From Serratia quinivorans (lineage in GTDB: Bacteria > Pseudomonadota > Gammaproteobacteria > Enterobacterales > Enterobacteriaceae): 64,000 bases of DNA. The notes below the pieces were generated by a model. The model was not told the origin of the DNA, searched no databases, and saw nothing but the letters and a program-made list of their open reading frames with translations. A program made the position numbers and the translations under genes. Below, piece after piece: positions 1 to 8,933 of this stretch. The stretch covers positions 395,266 through 459,265 of the forward strand of contig NZ_CAMKGL010000002.1 in the NCBI RefSeq assembly GCF_946227985.1, written 5' to 3'. The number at the start of each line of letters is the position of its first letter. The first letter of the stretch is position 1.

Positions 1-287
1 TCGTCTACCGCCACCAGGTGGCTGCCCTGATCGAGCAGTTCCAGCACTGTCGAGCAGGCTGCCAGACCAGAGGCAAAAGCGTAGCCGCGGCTGCCGCCTT
101 CCAGTTCGGCGATGGCGCTCTCCAGCGCGGTGCGTGTTGGGTTGGCGCTGCGCGAATATTCATAGCCGGTATGTTCCCCCGGTGCCGGTTGGGCATAGGT
201 GGAGGTGGCATAAATGGCCGGCATCACTGCGCCGGTAGCGTCCGGGGTATAACCGGCGTGAACGGTCAACGTATCAAACTTGGCCAT
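1..287 (-). CDS. Cys/Met-metabolism PLP enzyme (cystathionine gamma-lyase/synthase type), partial
   Basis: Only the first 95 codons are present; the gene runs off the left edge. The ATG is at 287 and the protein begins MAKFDTLTVHAGY. It carries the family signature YEYSRSANPTR (about residues 43-53), followed by a glycine-rich segment ending FASGLAA that helps bind the cofactor phosphate. The family cleaves or forms cystathionine and related thioethers. The stop of the upstream cystathionine beta-synthase gene lies 13 bp away, so the two are probably cotranscribed. Together they would make cysteine from homocysteine and serine (reverse trans-sulfuration); beta-synthase as the partner favours gamma-lyase over gamma-synthase. 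The catalytic lysine is outside the window, so the exact reaction cannot be decided. Confidence 0.88.
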   Translation of the reverse strand, partial: MAKFDTLTVHAGYTPDATGAVMPAIYATSTYAQPAPGEHTGYEYSRSANPTRTALESAIAELEGGSRGYAFASGLAACSTVLELLDQGSHLVAVD

Positions 288-300
288 ACAATCATCCTTA

Positions 301-1668
301 TTAACGTAATTTTTGGCGCCAGGCGTTAAGCACGTCTGTGCGGGTAATCAGACCGAGGAAACGTTCGCCGTCGAGCACCACCGCCACGTGGCCGTGGTTG
401 AAGGTGGCGAGCAAATCCTGATAGCTGGCTTCTTTTTGCAAGGTTTTGACCGAATGGGTCATGGCGCGGGAGGCCGGCAGGCTGAAATGCTCGGCGTCTG
501 CCTGCACGGCATTCAGCAGATCCCACTCGTCGATCAGACCGATCACCCGATCGCCCTCCAACACCGGCAGCTGCGAAATGTCATACAGCCGCATGCGGGC
601 ATGGACGATAGCCAGGGTATCTTCCGATGCCACCGATACTGCCGCGCCTTCGTCATGGCGGTAGGCGATCAGATCGCGCAGATCGCCATGCTGCGGTTTG
701 CTCAACAGGCCCTGTTCCAGCATCCAGTGATCGTTATACATTTTAGACAGGTATTTGTTGCCGCTGTCGCACACGAAGGTGACCACCCGTTTGGGTTCCG
801 TCTGCGCCCGGCAATAGCGCAGCGCGGCGGCCAACAGGGTGCCGGTGGACGAACCGGCCAGCACGCCTTCTTTGCGCAGCAGGTCGCGTGCGGTAGTAAA
901 GGCCTCGGCATCACCGATGCGGTAGGCGTTGCGCACCTGATTGAAGTCGCTTAACGGCGGGACAAAATCCTCACCGATGCCTTCCACCAGCCAACTGCCG
1001 GCCTCACCGATCTGGCCGTTATCGAGATAGTCCACCAGAATTGAACCGGCGGGGTCAGCCAGCACAAATTCGGTCTGCGGCGACACGTCGGCAAAATAGT
1101 GGCTAAGGCCGCCCAGCGTGCCGCCGGAACCGACGCCAACCACGATAGCGTCCACCTGATGGTCCATCTGTTGCCACAGTTCCGGGCCGGTGGTGCGGGA
1201 ATGGGCCGCCGGGTTGGCAGGGTTGTTAAACTGATCGATATAGAACGCACCGGGTATCTCACGCGCCAGACGTTTGGCATAGTCCTGGTAGTAAGCCGGG
1301 TGGCCCTTGCCCACGTCGGAGCGGGTCAGCAAAACCTCCACACCCAGAGCGCGCAAATGGAAAATCTTCTCTCGGCTCATTTTGTCCGGTACCACCAGCA
1401 GCAATTTATAGCCCTTCAGGGCGGCGACCAGCGCCAGCCCCAGGCCGGTATTGCCGGCGGTGGCTTCAATGATGGTCCCACCTGGCTGCAGGCTGCCATC
1501 ACGCTCCGCCTGTTCGATCATCGAGAGTGCCACGCGGTCCTTGATCGAACCGCCGGGGTTTTGATTCTCCAGTTTGACGAACAGCCGGCAGGGGCCGGTA
1601 TCGAACTGGGTCAGTTCCAGCATCGGAGTATTGCCGATCATATCGATGACGGAATGGGGTATGGCCAT
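301..1668 (-). CDS. cbs: Cystathionine beta-synthase with C-terminal CBS pair
   Basis: This 455-aa fold-type II PLP enzyme would condense serine with homocysteine to cystathionine. The PLP lysine is K43 in NPGGSIKDR, the substrate/phosphate loop is EATAGNTG, and the glycine loop GVGSGGTLGG follows near residue 180. Residues from about 335 to the end form two CBS modules (one around EDTLAIVHARMRLYDISQLPV, one around LLATFNHGHVAVVLDG), which in this family bind adenosyl ligands. There is no N-terminal haem segment, as in most bacterial forms. The start ATG at 1668 is preceded by an AGGCAAC-type ribosome site. E. coli lacks this gene at this locus, so the pair is an addition to the shared backbone. 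Confidence 0.9.
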   Translation of the reverse strand: MAIPHSVIDMIGNTPMLELTQFDTGPCRLFVKLENQNPGGSIKDRVALSMIEQAERDGSLQPGGTIIEATAGNTGLGLALVAALKGYKLLLVVPDKMSREKIFHLRALGVEVLLTRSDVGKGHPAYYQDYAKRLAREIPGAFYIDQFNNPANPAAHSRTTGPELWQQMDHQVDAIVVGVGSGGTLGGLSHYFADVSPQTEFVLADPAGSILVDYLDNGQIGEAGSWLVEGIGEDFVPPLSDFNQVRNAYRIGDAEAFTTARDLLRKEGVLAGSSTGTLLAAALRYCRAQTEPKRVVTFVCDSGNKYLSKMYNDHWMLEQGLLSKPQHGDLRDLIAYRHDEGAAVSVASEDTLAIVHARMRLYDISQLPVLEGDRVIGLIDEWDLLNAVQADAEHFSLPASRAMTHSVKTLQKEASYQDLLATFNHGHVAVVLDGERFLGLITRTDVLNAWRQKLR

Positions 1669-2133
1669 GGGTTGCCTCCAAGATAATTCGGTTTAAAAGC
1701 CGTTATCTGGATGATAGCGCTGCCAATAAGCGTATTAAAAAGAACAAATAACCGTTCAATATGCATTTTTGGAATATATTAATCCAATTTGGACGTATGG
1801 AAGCGCAGATGTGCGGCGGTTTAGATGTGTAGCCGTGTAGCGGTGGGGAGTATAAAAAAAACACTTACGGCTGGCTTTTTATCCAAATTACGCGTAACAG
1901 CGTACAGTTATGTAAAAATGATGAAAATTCATGCTAAACCCTGCAAAAATAAGATGAATCTAATAAACTCACAGCAAGGGCATTTTCGGTACGCCGCTCA
2001 CCCGTCATGGGGCCGCAGGGAATTTGCGGTTGGTAAATGCGTGCCGGGCCACTCTCGCTGGTTGGCTGAAAACGTGAATATGTTTGAAAGTTAACGCTAT
2101 TTCAATGATTTGAATGGACACTCTGGCGACGTC
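1669..2133. other. Intergenic region between divergent cbs and dacC
   Basis: This 465-bp stretch is AT-rich near 1700-1950 and must hold the promoters of both flanking genes. An 89-codon open frame at 1825-2094 has no ribosome site, no recognisable similarity and unusual composition, so I do not call it. No clear operator or hairpin was seen. Confidence 0.5.
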
Positions 2134-3339
2134 ATGATGAAAAGAAACTTACCTACCACCCTGAAAAAATTAACTTTTAGCGTCAGCATACTGTTGCTGG
2201 CAGTGCCTGTTGTCCAGGCGGCCGAAGCGCCGGCGGCTCCGCAGGTGGACGCCAAGGCCTACGTGCTGATGGATTACAACAGCGGTAAAATCCTGGCAGA
2301 AGGCAATGCCGACACCCGTCTCGATCCCGCCAGCCTGACCAAGATCATGTCCAGCTATGTGATCGGCCAGGCAATCAAGGCCGGCAAGATTAAACCTGAG
2401 GATATGGTGACCGTCGGTAAGGACGCCTGGGCGACCGGCAACCCGGCGCTGCGCGGCTCCTCGCTGATGTTTATCAAGCCGGGCGATCAGGTGCCGGTAA
2501 TGGAACTGAACAAGGGCATAGTTATTCAGTCAGGTAACGATGCCAGCATCGCGTTGGCTGATTACGTCGCGGGCAGCCAGGATTCGTTTGTTGGCTTGAT
2601 GAACAACTACGCCAAATCCCTGGGCCTGCAGAATACCCATTTCCTGACGGTGCACGGCCTGGATGCGGAAGGGCAGTACAGCACCGCGCGTGATATGGCG
2701 CTGCTCAGCCAGGCGCTGATCCGGGATGTGCCGGATGAGTACGCACTGCACAAAGAAAAAGAGTTCACCTTCAATAAAATTCGTCAGGTTAACCGCAACC
2801 GTCTGTTGTGGAGCACCAACCTGAGCGTCGATGGCATTAAAACCGGCTATACCGGTGGCGCCGGACATAACCTGGTGGCTTCCGCCACTGACGGGCCAAT
2901 GCGTTTGATTTCGGTGGTGCTGGGCGCGCCAAGCGACCGTATCCGCTTTAGCGAGAGTGAGAAACTGCTGACCTGGGGTTTCCGTTTCTACGAAACCGCC
3001 ACGCCAATCAAAACTGACAAGCCGTTTGTGACCCAGAAAGTGTGGTTTGGCGACGTCGGCGAAGTGCCATTGGGCGTAGCGAAAGATGCAGCTGTCACTA
3101 TCCCGAAAGGCCAGATGAAAAACCTGAAGGCCAGCTACAAGCTGAATCAGCCGACGCTGGAAGCACCGTTGGCAAAAAATCAGGTGGTCGGCACCATTGA
3201 TTTCCAGCTCGACGGCAAAACCATTGAGCAATATCCGCTGGTGGCGATGCAGGAAGTGAAAGAAGGTAACTTCTTCAGCCGTATCTGGGACATGGTGATG
3301 ATGAAGCTGACCCAGTGGTTCGGTAGCGTGTTTGGTTAA
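2134..3339 (+). CDS. dacC: D-alanyl-D-alanine carboxypeptidase, PBP6
   Basis: This periplasmic class C penicillin-binding protein trims the terminal D-Ala from peptidoglycan pentapeptides. From the ATG at 2134 it has 401 aa, close to the 400 aa of E. coli PBP6, and matches it along its length. A signal peptide ends near residue 29 (VVQA). The active-site motifs are S67-LT-K70, S133-G-N135 and K236-T-G238. A C-terminal amphipathic helix ([14 protein letters not shown]) anchors it to the inner membrane. The frame stays open to a TTG at 2110, but the ATG at 2134 or 2137 fits the signal peptide better. The ribosome site is weak. A strong bidirectional hairpin follows. Confidence 0.95.
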   Translation: MMKRNLPTTLKKLTFSVSILLLAVPVVQAAEAPAAPQVDAKAYVLMDYNSGKILAEGNADTRLDPASLTKIMSSYVIGQAIKAGKIKPEDMVTVGKDAWATGNPALRGSSLMFIKPGDQVPVMELNKGIVIQSGNDASIALADYVAGSQDSFVGLMNNYAKSLGLQNTHFLTVHGLDAEGQYSTARDMALLSQALIRDVPDEYALHKEKEFTFNKIRQVNRNRLLWSTNLSVDGIKTGYTGGAGHNLVASATDGPMRLISVVLGAPSDRIRFSESEKLLTWGFRFYETATPIKTDKPFVTQKVWFGDVGEVPLGVAKDAAVTIPKGQMKNLKASYKLNQPTLEAPLAKNQVVGTIDFQLDGKTIEQYPLVAMQEVKEGNFFSRIWDMVMMKLTQWFGSVFG

Positions 3340-3364
3340 GGGTTACAGCAATAAGCTTTAAGAA

Positions 3365-3401
3365 GAGGGCGCCGTCATTGATGATTGCGCCCTCATTTTT
3401 T
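3365..3401 (+). terminator. Bidirectional terminator between dacC and sdaB
   Basis: GAGGGCGC (3365-3372) pairs with GCGCCCTC (3387-3394) and is followed by a T-rich run. It lies between the convergent 3' ends of dacC and sdaB. Confidence 0.85.
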
Positions 3402-3402
3402 A

Positions 3403-4770
3403 TCAGTTACAGGCCACTACCTTGATCGCCAATCCCCCTTGCGATGTCTCGCGGTATTTGGCGTTCATGTCTTTGCCCGTTTCATACATGGTTTCGATCA
3501 CCTTATCCAGGCACACGCGCGGCTCACTGGTGCGGCGCAGTGCCATACGTGCGGCATTGACCGCCTTCACCGCGGAAATCGCGTTACGTTCGATACAGGG
3601 CACCTGAACCTGACCGGCCAGCGGATCGCAGGTTAGCCCCAGGTGGTGCTCCATGGCGATCTCAGCCGCGATACAAACCTGTGCCGGGCTGCCGCCCATC
3701 AATTCTGCCAACCCTGCTGCGGCCATTGAGCAGGCGACGCCCACCTCGCCCTGACAGCCTACTTCGGCACCGGAGATTGAAGCGTTCATCTTATACAGCG
3801 CACCGATCACGCCAGACGTCAGGAAATAACGGCTGTAGGAGTTTGGATTTACCGGGCGAATAAACTGGTCGTAATAGGCCAGCACCGCCGGGATGATGCC
3901 ACAGGCGCCGTTGGTTGGCGCAGTGACCACACGGCCACCGGCAGCGTTTTCTTCGTTGACGGCAAAGGCGAACATGTTGATCCAGTCAACCACGTTCATT
4001 GGGTCGATATTGTTCTTGTCGCCGGTTACCAGTAGGCGGCGCAGGGCCGCGGCGCGGCGCTGAACCTTCATCGGGCCGGGCAACAGGCCTTCGGTGTTCA
4101 TACCTCGTTCGATGCCGGCACGCATGACCTGCCAGACGTCGGCGAAGTGAGCGTCGATCTCGGCCTTGCTGTGCAGTGCCAGTTCGTTTTGCATCACCAG
4201 GCCCGACAGCGACAAGCCGGCGTCTTTACAGTGTTGCTGCAAGTCTCGCGCCGAGCTGAACGGGAAGGGCACCTGAACCGGATTGGCCGCAGCCAGGCCG
4301 AAGTTTTCTTCATCGACGATAAAACCGCCGCCGGTAGAGTAATAGGTTTTGCTGTGTAACAGTCGTTCACCGGCGAAGGCGCTGATACGCATGCCGTTTT
4401 CATGCAGCGGTAAATTATCGCTGTTGAAATTCATGCTGGTTTGCAGCGGGAAATCCACTTCGTGGTGGCCCTTGGCCAGCAGCAGACGGCCGCGTTGCTC
4501 AACGTCGCGGATAAAACCGGCGATACCGTCGATATCAACGTCGTGCGGCAGGTTACCCGCCAGACCCATAATAATCGCGATATCGGTGTGGTGACCTTTG
4601 CCGGTCAGTGACAGCGAACCGTAGACGTCCACCACCACGCGAGTGGTATCCAATAACTGCTGGCCGGCAATCAATTCATCGACGAACAGCTTGCCGGCTT
4701 TCATCGGGCCGACGGTGTGAGAGCTGGACGGGCCAATACCAATTTTGAAAATATCGAAAACGCTGACCAT
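3403..4770 (-). CDS. sdaB: L-serine ammonia-lyase (iron-sulfur type)
   Basis: This 455-aa cytoplasmic enzyme deaminates L-serine to pyruvate and ammonia using a [4Fe-4S] cluster. The probable cluster cysteines are C339, C381 and C392; their spacing (42 and 11) is the spacing I recall for characterised members. The N-terminal beta domain starts [19 protein letters not shown], where SSSHT is the conserved substrate loop. The sequence and the position after sdaC match E. coli sdaB better than sdaA. The ATG at 4770 has a strong GGAGG ribosome site. A hairpin with a short U tract separates it from sdaC and may lower its expression relative to the transporter. Confidence 0.95.
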   Translation of the reverse strand: MVSVFDIFKIGIGPSSSHTVGPMKAGKLFVDELIAGQQLLDTTRVVVDVYGSLSLTGKGHHTDIAIIMGLAGNLPHDVDIDGIAGFIRDVEQRGRLLLAKGHHEVDFPLQTSMNFNSDNLPLHENGMRISAFAGERLLHSKTYYSTGGGFIVDEENFGLAAANPVQVPFPFSSARDLQQHCKDAGLSLSGLVMQNELALHSKAEIDAHFADVWQVMRAGIERGMNTEGLLPGPMKVQRRAAALRRLLVTGDKNNIDPMNVVDWINMFAFAVNEENAAGGRVVTAPTNGACGIIPAVLAYYDQFIRPVNPNSYSRYFLTSGVIGALYKMNASISGAEVGCQGEVGVACSMAAAGLAELMGGSPAQVCIAAEIAMEHHLGLTCDPLAGQVQVPCIERNAISAVKAVNAARMALRRTSEPRVCLDKVIETMYETGKDMNAKYRETSQGGLAIKVVACN

Positions 4771-4829
4771 GGTCTCGCCTCCTTCTTCAGGTGTTAGGCG
4801 TTAATGCAGGAAAGGGGGCCGTGCAGAAA

Positions 4830-4853
4830 AGCCGGCGCAAGATAGCGCCGGCT
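4830..4853 (-). terminator. Intercistronic hairpin between sdaC and sdaB
   Basis: GCCGGCGC (4831-4838) pairs perfectly with GCGCCGGC (4845-4852). On the minus strand the stem is followed by TTTTCTG, like a leaky intrinsic terminator inside the operon. Confidence 0.6.
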
Positions 4854-4861
4854 GGTCTTGA

Positions 4862-6157
4862 TTAGAAGCTGTACAGGATTGCGGAGATGGCGATCAGGCC
4901 CATCACGACTACGAACACGTTGCTGATGTGGCCGCTGTATTTGCGCATGGCCGGCACTTTACGGATAGCGTACATCGGCATCAGGAACAGCAGCATGGCG
5001 ATGATTGGGCCACCCATGTTCTCAATCATGCCGAGGATGCTTGGGTTCAGGGTCGCGACAATCCAGGTGGTCACCAGCATAAACAGGGCGGTGATACGGT
5101 TCAGCTTGTTGGTGCTGATGGTTTTACCACGGCTCTTCATCGACTTGGCGATCAGACCGTTAAAGCCTTCACGTGCGCCCAGGTAGTGGCCGAGGAACGA
5201 TTTGGTGATGGCGATAAAGGCGATAACCGGCGCGATGTAGGCAATCATCGGGTTATTAAAGTGGTTAGCCAGGTAAGACAGAATGGAGATGTTCTGTGCC
5301 TTGGCTTCCGCCAGGTTTTCCGGCGACAGGCTCAGCACGCAGCTGAACACGAAGAACATGACGGTCAACACCATCATGATGTGAGCGAAGCCCAGAATGC
5401 GAGAGCATTTCTTCTCGGCTTCTTCCTGACCGTACTCTTCACGCTTGGCGACGGCAAAGGCAGAGATGATTGGTGAGTGGTTGAAGGAAAACACCATCAC
5501 CGGGATCGCCAGCCACAGGGTGATAACCAGACCATGACCCATCCCCGTGCCTGCGCCAGACAGAGAAACGTTATCGAAGATAGCGGTGGTCCAATTCGGG
5601 ATCAGGTACACAGCCAGCAGCATCAATACGGCGACAAACGGGAACACCAGGATACTCATGGTCTTCACGATAGCCTGCTCACCGAAACGCACGATGGTCA
5701 TCAGGCCGACAATCAGAATCAGCGACAAAATGGCACGTGGCGGTGAGGTCATACCCAATTGGTGGGTAATAAAGCTGTCGACAGTGTTGGTGATGGCGAC
5801 GCTGTAAACCAACAGAATGGGGTAGATGGCAAAGAAGTAGAGCAGGGTGATTAGCTTACCGGCGCTGATACCAAAGTGTTCTTCAACCACTTCGGTGATG
5901 TCTTCACCGGCGTTTTTACCGGAAAGAACGAAGCGGCACAGGCCACGGTGAGCAAAGAAGGTCATCGGGAACGCAATGATGGCCATGATGATCAGGGGGA
6001 TCAAACCACCGATACCGGCGTTGATTGGCAGGAACAAAACGCCCGCGCCAATCGCGGTGCCGTACAGGCCCAACATCCACATGGTGTCGGTTTTACGCCA
6101 GGTACTGGTAGAGCCAGAAGCCGCAGAGGCAATAGTGCCGGTCTGTGTAGTGTCCAT
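4862..6157 (-). CDS. sdaC: Serine transporter (HAAAP family)
   Basis: This inner-membrane proton-coupled serine importer belongs to the hydroxy and aromatic amino-acid permease family. It has 431 aa from the ATG at 6157, close to E. coli SdaC, with about 11 hydrophobic helices and the conserved segments [16 protein letters not shown] and [21 protein letters not shown]. The frame is open further upstream, but [11 protein letters not shown] corresponds to the known start and has a GGAGAT ribosome site five bases upstream. It leads the sdaC-sdaB operon, pairing uptake with deamination of serine. The long upstream region holds a good CRP-like site (6683-6698), consistent with the catabolite control known for sdaC. 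Confidence 0.95.
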   Translation of the reverse strand: MDTTQTGTIASAASGSTSTWRKTDTMWMLGLYGTAIGAGVLFLPINAGIGGLIPLIIMAIIAFPMTFFAHRGLCRFVLSGKNAGEDITEVVEEHFGISAGKLITLLYFFAIYPILLVYSVAITNTVDSFITHQLGMTSPPRAILSLILIVGLMTIVRFGEQAIVKTMSILVFPFVAVLMLLAVYLIPNWTTAIFDNVSLSGAGTGMGHGLVITLWLAIPVMVFSFNHSPIISAFAVAKREEYGQEEAEKKCSRILGFAHIMMVLTVMFFVFSCVLSLSPENLAEAKAQNISILSYLANHFNNPMIAYIAPVIAFIAITKSFLGHYLGAREGFNGLIAKSMKSRGKTISTNKLNRITALFMLVTTWIVATLNPSILGMIENMGGPIIAMLLFLMPMYAIRKVPAMRKYSGHISNVFVVVMGLIAISAILYSF

Positions 6158-6682
6158 AAATATCTCCGAAGTGAACACGCTAATTTAAAATTAAAGGCAA
6201 AACTTAAGGTTAAATCCGAATGACGCAATATCAGATGGCGGCATCGGTAAGAATCAGATGTTGCTTGCGGGGAGTGTTGGCGTCCCCCTGGTTGTTTAAT
6301 AGGCTAATTACCTTTGGCAGCGATGCCGGATAATTAATCAAATGATATTTAGCCTGTAGTGGGCATCGTATCGGTACTGCTGCCGGAAGGTCATTGCCTG
6401 CCGATTTTCGTTGGCGGCAAGATAACGATTTACAGTAGAAACAACCGTGATCATGCTCTCAAATGCGTAATGTGTGCGGCTAACTGCTTTTATATTGGTT
6501 TTTCATGCATATGTTGCGCGCTTGTGTAAAATTTCGTGCTGAACGCGCTCTCATCAATGTTTCAGAGTTTATCTGGTATGAACAATCTGTAACCAGATAA
6601 AACGCTGCCGTTATCAGCAAGTCGAGCAATATATTTTAAGCGTGGGTTTGGATCTAGCTAAAAACCCGCAATAAGCGGTTTT

Positions 6683-6698
6683 AGTGACGCAGATCACA
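6683..6698 (-). promoter_or_regulatory. CRP-type site upstream of sdaC
   Basis: AGTGACGCAGATCACA matches the CRP consensus TGTGA-N6-TCACA with one mismatch. It sits 526 bp before the sdaC start; a TAAAAT-like -10 lies about 55-60 bp downstream on the minus strand. Confidence 0.6.
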
Positions 6699-7092
6699 TT
6701 GCGATTTAACGCGAAATTCATCTTAACTTGTTGTTTTTAATTTGTTTATTAAAATTATCCAGCTAATAACGCGGGTAAACTAGTTAAGTGGCTAGCGGAT
6801 AAAAATGCTTAATCATTCATCATATGAATAAGCTGGATTGGTTATATTTAAAGCTTATGGGTTGCGAAATTGTTGATATTTATCGTACGGACGTTACTGC
6901 GATTTATCATATAAAAGCGTTGTTATGCAGAGTGCGGAAGTAATATCGCGCAAGATTTATCTGCGCAGAAGGAATAAGCCTGCAAAACTGTTTCAATTTA
7001 TTAACCTGCTTTCGGGTAGGGATAATAAAACAATCGAATCAGTTGCGCATTATTTGTCCAATATTTTGCCGGTATAGCAGGAGGATTGAAGA

Positions 7093-7123
7093 GCACCGCC
7101 GACCGGGGTCGACGGCAGGGTGC
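7093..7123 (-). terminator. Probable deoR terminator hairpin
   Basis: GC-rich paired segments around GCCGACC and GGTCGACGGC lie immediately after the deoR stop. There is no strong U tract, so terminator function is uncertain. Confidence 0.4.
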
Positions 7124-7126
7124 AGA

Positions 7127-7891
7127 TTAAAAACGGATGGCGATCGCGTTTTCGCTGAAAAACTCCGCAAACTCGGGGTCAGGCTGGCGATCGGTGATCA
7201 CCCGGTCGAATTGAGTCAATGGTCCGATGCAGGCGGGTTTGGTTTTGCCGAATTTACTGTGATCGGCCACCAGGATTTTTTGTTGTGACATTGTTATCGC
7301 CCGGTGCTTCATCTCCAGTTCATCAAAGTTAAAGCAGGTTGCGCCATGCTGCAGGCTCAAACCGGCGGCGGAGATAAAGGCGATATTGGGACAGATATGA
7401 TCCAGCTCGCTGTGGCGGCCGACGGCGGTGAATATATAGTTGTTCGGCTTGAATTCGCCGCCGCACAGGATCACCTTGCAGTTCGGTTTGTCCTGTAATG
7501 CCAGGAAGGTATTCAGTGAGTGGCAGACCGCGGTGAAGACCAGGTCGTCAGCGATAGCGTCGATGATCGCCGGCGTAGTGGTGCCGCAGTCGAAAAATAC
7601 GGTGTCGTTTTCACTGATAAGCTGCGCGGCGAGCAGGCCGATACGGCGTTTTTCCGTGACCTGCTTGGCTTTTTGGTCGGAAACAAAATAGTGGGTCACG
7701 CCGTTGCTGCGGGGGTCGGCCACCACGTAACCGCCCAGCAGAACCACGGCCGCCGGTTCTGCACTGAGATCGCGGCGAATGGTCATTTCTGACACGCCCA
7801 ACAGGACGGCGGCTTCTTTTAAGTGGATCTTGTCAGAGCGCTTTAACGCCTGCATTAATCGATTGATACGTTCTTCGCGCCGCGTTTCCAT
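7127..7891 (-). CDS. deoR: Deoxyribonucleoside regulator DeoR
   Basis: This 254-aa repressor of deoxyribonucleoside catabolism starts METRREERINRLMQALKRSD and closely matches E. coli DeoR along its length. A winged helix-turn-helix occupies about residues 6-55 (LKEAAVLLGVSEMTIRRDL). The C-terminal sugar-phosphate sensor domain contains the family motifs FFDCGTTT and the VADHSKFGK end. The frame is open upstream to 7969, but the ATG at 7891 matches the known N-terminus. It lies downstream of deoC on the same strand, 145 bp away. The divergent region ahead of deoC has three palindromes like the E. coli DeoR operator, so it probably controls deoC and the divergent epimerase-like gene. Confidence 0.94.
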   Translation of the reverse strand: METRREERINRLMQALKRSDKIHLKEAAVLLGVSEMTIRRDLSAEPAAVVLLGGYVVADPRSNGVTHYFVSDQKAKQVTEKRRIGLLAAQLISENDTVFFDCGTTTPAIIDAIADDLVFTAVCHSLNTFLALQDKPNCKVILCGGEFKPNNYIFTAVGRHSELDHICPNIAFISAAGLSLQHGATCFNFDELEMKHRAITMSQQKILVADHSKFGKTKPACIGPLTQFDRVITDRQPDPEFAEFFSENAIAIRF

Positions 7892-7945
7892 CTGTCTGTC
7901 TTCCCACAGGGTTAAGAAAGTTTCATCAGGGCTGAACACACAAAT

Positions 7946-7990
7946 GCGGGGTAATAGCGGCCCAGCCATCGGCTGAACTTATTACCCCGC
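7946..7990. repeat. Perfect 11-bp inverted repeat between deoC and deoR
   Basis: GCGGGGTAATA (7946-7956) is matched by TATTACCCCGC (7980-7990). The loop holds a second small stem, CAGCC-ATC-GGCTG. It would fold in the deoC-deoR transcript; no U tract follows on either strand, so it may be a processing or attenuation structure. Confidence 0.6.
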
Positions 7991-8036
7991 ATCAGATTAT
8001 CACGGCGTGCGCCCGGTACCCAGACGCCTCAGGTTA

Positions 8037-8717
8037 TCAGTAGCTGCCGGCAGCAGCCTGATCACCGGAAACGATTGCTACGCCAGAGCTGGTGCCAATA
8101 CGCGTTGCACCTGCTTTGATCATCTTCTCGGCGGTTGCGCGATCGCGCACGGCGCCGGATGCTTTAACGCCCATCTCGCTGCCCACCGTCGCGCGCATCA
8201 GTTTGACGTGCTCTTCACGAGCACCGCCGGTGCTGAAGCCGGTAGAGGTTTTAACGAAGGCCACATCGAGTTCGCGACACATTTCACAAACCTGAACGAT
8301 CTGCGCATCGCTGAGCAGGCAGGTTTCCAATATTACCTTCAACGGGATCGCCGCGCAAACCTCGCGCACAGCGGCGATGTCGGCTTTAACTTCATCCAGC
8401 AGGCCGCTTTTCAGCCAACCCACGTTGATCACCATGTCAATTTCCTGCGCACCGGCAGCAATTGCCGCTTTAGCTTCGAAAGCTTTGGTTACCGTCAGGC
8501 CGGCACCCAGCGGGAAACCAATCACCGAGCAGATTTTCACTTCGCTTTCTTGCAGCAGGTGCGCAGCCAATGGCACGTAACCAGAGTTAACGCAGACGGC
8601 GTAGAAGTTGTGTTGCTGCGCTTCTTCACACAGTTTGGCGATTTGCTCTTCAGTGGCATCCATAGCCAGCAGGGTGTGATCGACATAGCGGGCGTAATCA
8701 ATGTTTTCGGTAGTCAT
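8037..8717 (-). CDS. deoC: Deoxyribose-phosphate aldolase (short type)
   Basis: This cytoplasmic TIM-barrel aldolase cleaves 2-deoxyribose 5-phosphate to acetaldehyde and glyceraldehyde 3-phosphate. It has 226 aa, the shorter form found in Bacillus and many bacteria, rather than the 259-aa E. coli form. The Schiff-base lysine is K156 in VKTSTGF; K185 (GVKASGAV) and D94 are the supporting catalytic residues. The ATG at 8717 has an AAGGA ribosome site. It is not with deoABD; instead it stands with deoR and opposite an aldose-epimerase-like gene. This suggests use of free deoxyribose or DNA-derived sugar under DeoR control (inference). Confidence 0.94.
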   Translation of the reverse strand: MTTENIDYARYVDHTLLAMDATEEQIAKLCEEAQQHNFYAVCVNSGYVPLAAHLLQESEVKICSVIGFPLGAGLTVTKAFEAKAAIAAGAQEIDMVINVGWLKSGLLDEVKADIAAVREVCAAIPLKVILETCLLSDAQIVQVCEMCRELDVAFVKTSTGFSTGGAREEHVKLMRATVGSEMGVKASGAVRDRATAEKMIKAGATRIGTSSGVAIVSGDQAAAGSY

Positions 8718-8760
8718 CTCGATTCCTTATTAAGGTTTTATCAAAGCAGGATGTGAGTAA

Positions 8761-8776
8761 TGTTATAATAATAACA
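8761..8776. promoter_or_regulatory. DeoR-type operator 1
   Basis: TGTTATAATAATAACA has the arms TGTTA/TAACA and the 16-bp length of the E. coli DeoR operator (TGTTAGAATTCTAACA). It lies 44 bp upstream of the deoC start, overlapping its likely promoter. Confidence 0.75.
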
Positions 8777-8836
8777 TTTAACTGGCGGTAAACATAGTGA
8801 TGTTTAAAAATGAATGCCAGATCATCGTTTTTTGGC

Positions 8837-8852
8837 TGTTTAACGTATAACA
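8837..8852. promoter_or_regulatory. DeoR-type operator 2
   Basis: TGTTTAACGTATAACA has 16-bp spacing and one mismatch in the left arm. It lies 76 bp from operator 1. Confidence 0.55.
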
Positions 8853-8866
8853 TGGGGTGAGGTAAA

Positions 8867-8882
8867 TGTTATTTAAGTAACA
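8867..8882. promoter_or_regulatory. DeoR-type operator 3
   Basis: TGTTATTTAAGTAACA has perfect TGTTA/TAACA arms at 16-bp spacing. It is 30 bp from operator 2 and 52 bp before the start of the divergent epimerase-like gene. Confidence 0.7.
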
Positions 8883-8933
8883 TTTTAGGCGTTGGTCACG
8901 GGAAAACTCACGTGAACACCCAGGGGGAAAAGT

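Larger units (their letters stand above)
6158..7126. other. Long AT-rich leader/intergenic region upstream of sdaC
   Basis: This 969-bp stretch between deoR and sdaC contains no supported gene. It holds a CRP-type site (6683-6698), a perfect 10-bp inverted repeat TTTATCTGGT/ACCAGATAAA (6568-6577 and 6592-6601), a terminator-like hairpin CCGC-AATAA-GCGG with flanking A and T runs (about 6658-6684), and a small hairpin GGGGA...TCCCC near 6270-6287. If the CRP site marks the sdaC promoter, the transcript leader would be more than 450 nt. Confidence 0.6.

Noticed and set aside
1825-2094. 89-codon open frame before dacC
   Set aside because: No ribosome site, no recognisable similarity and a composition unlike neighbouring genes.
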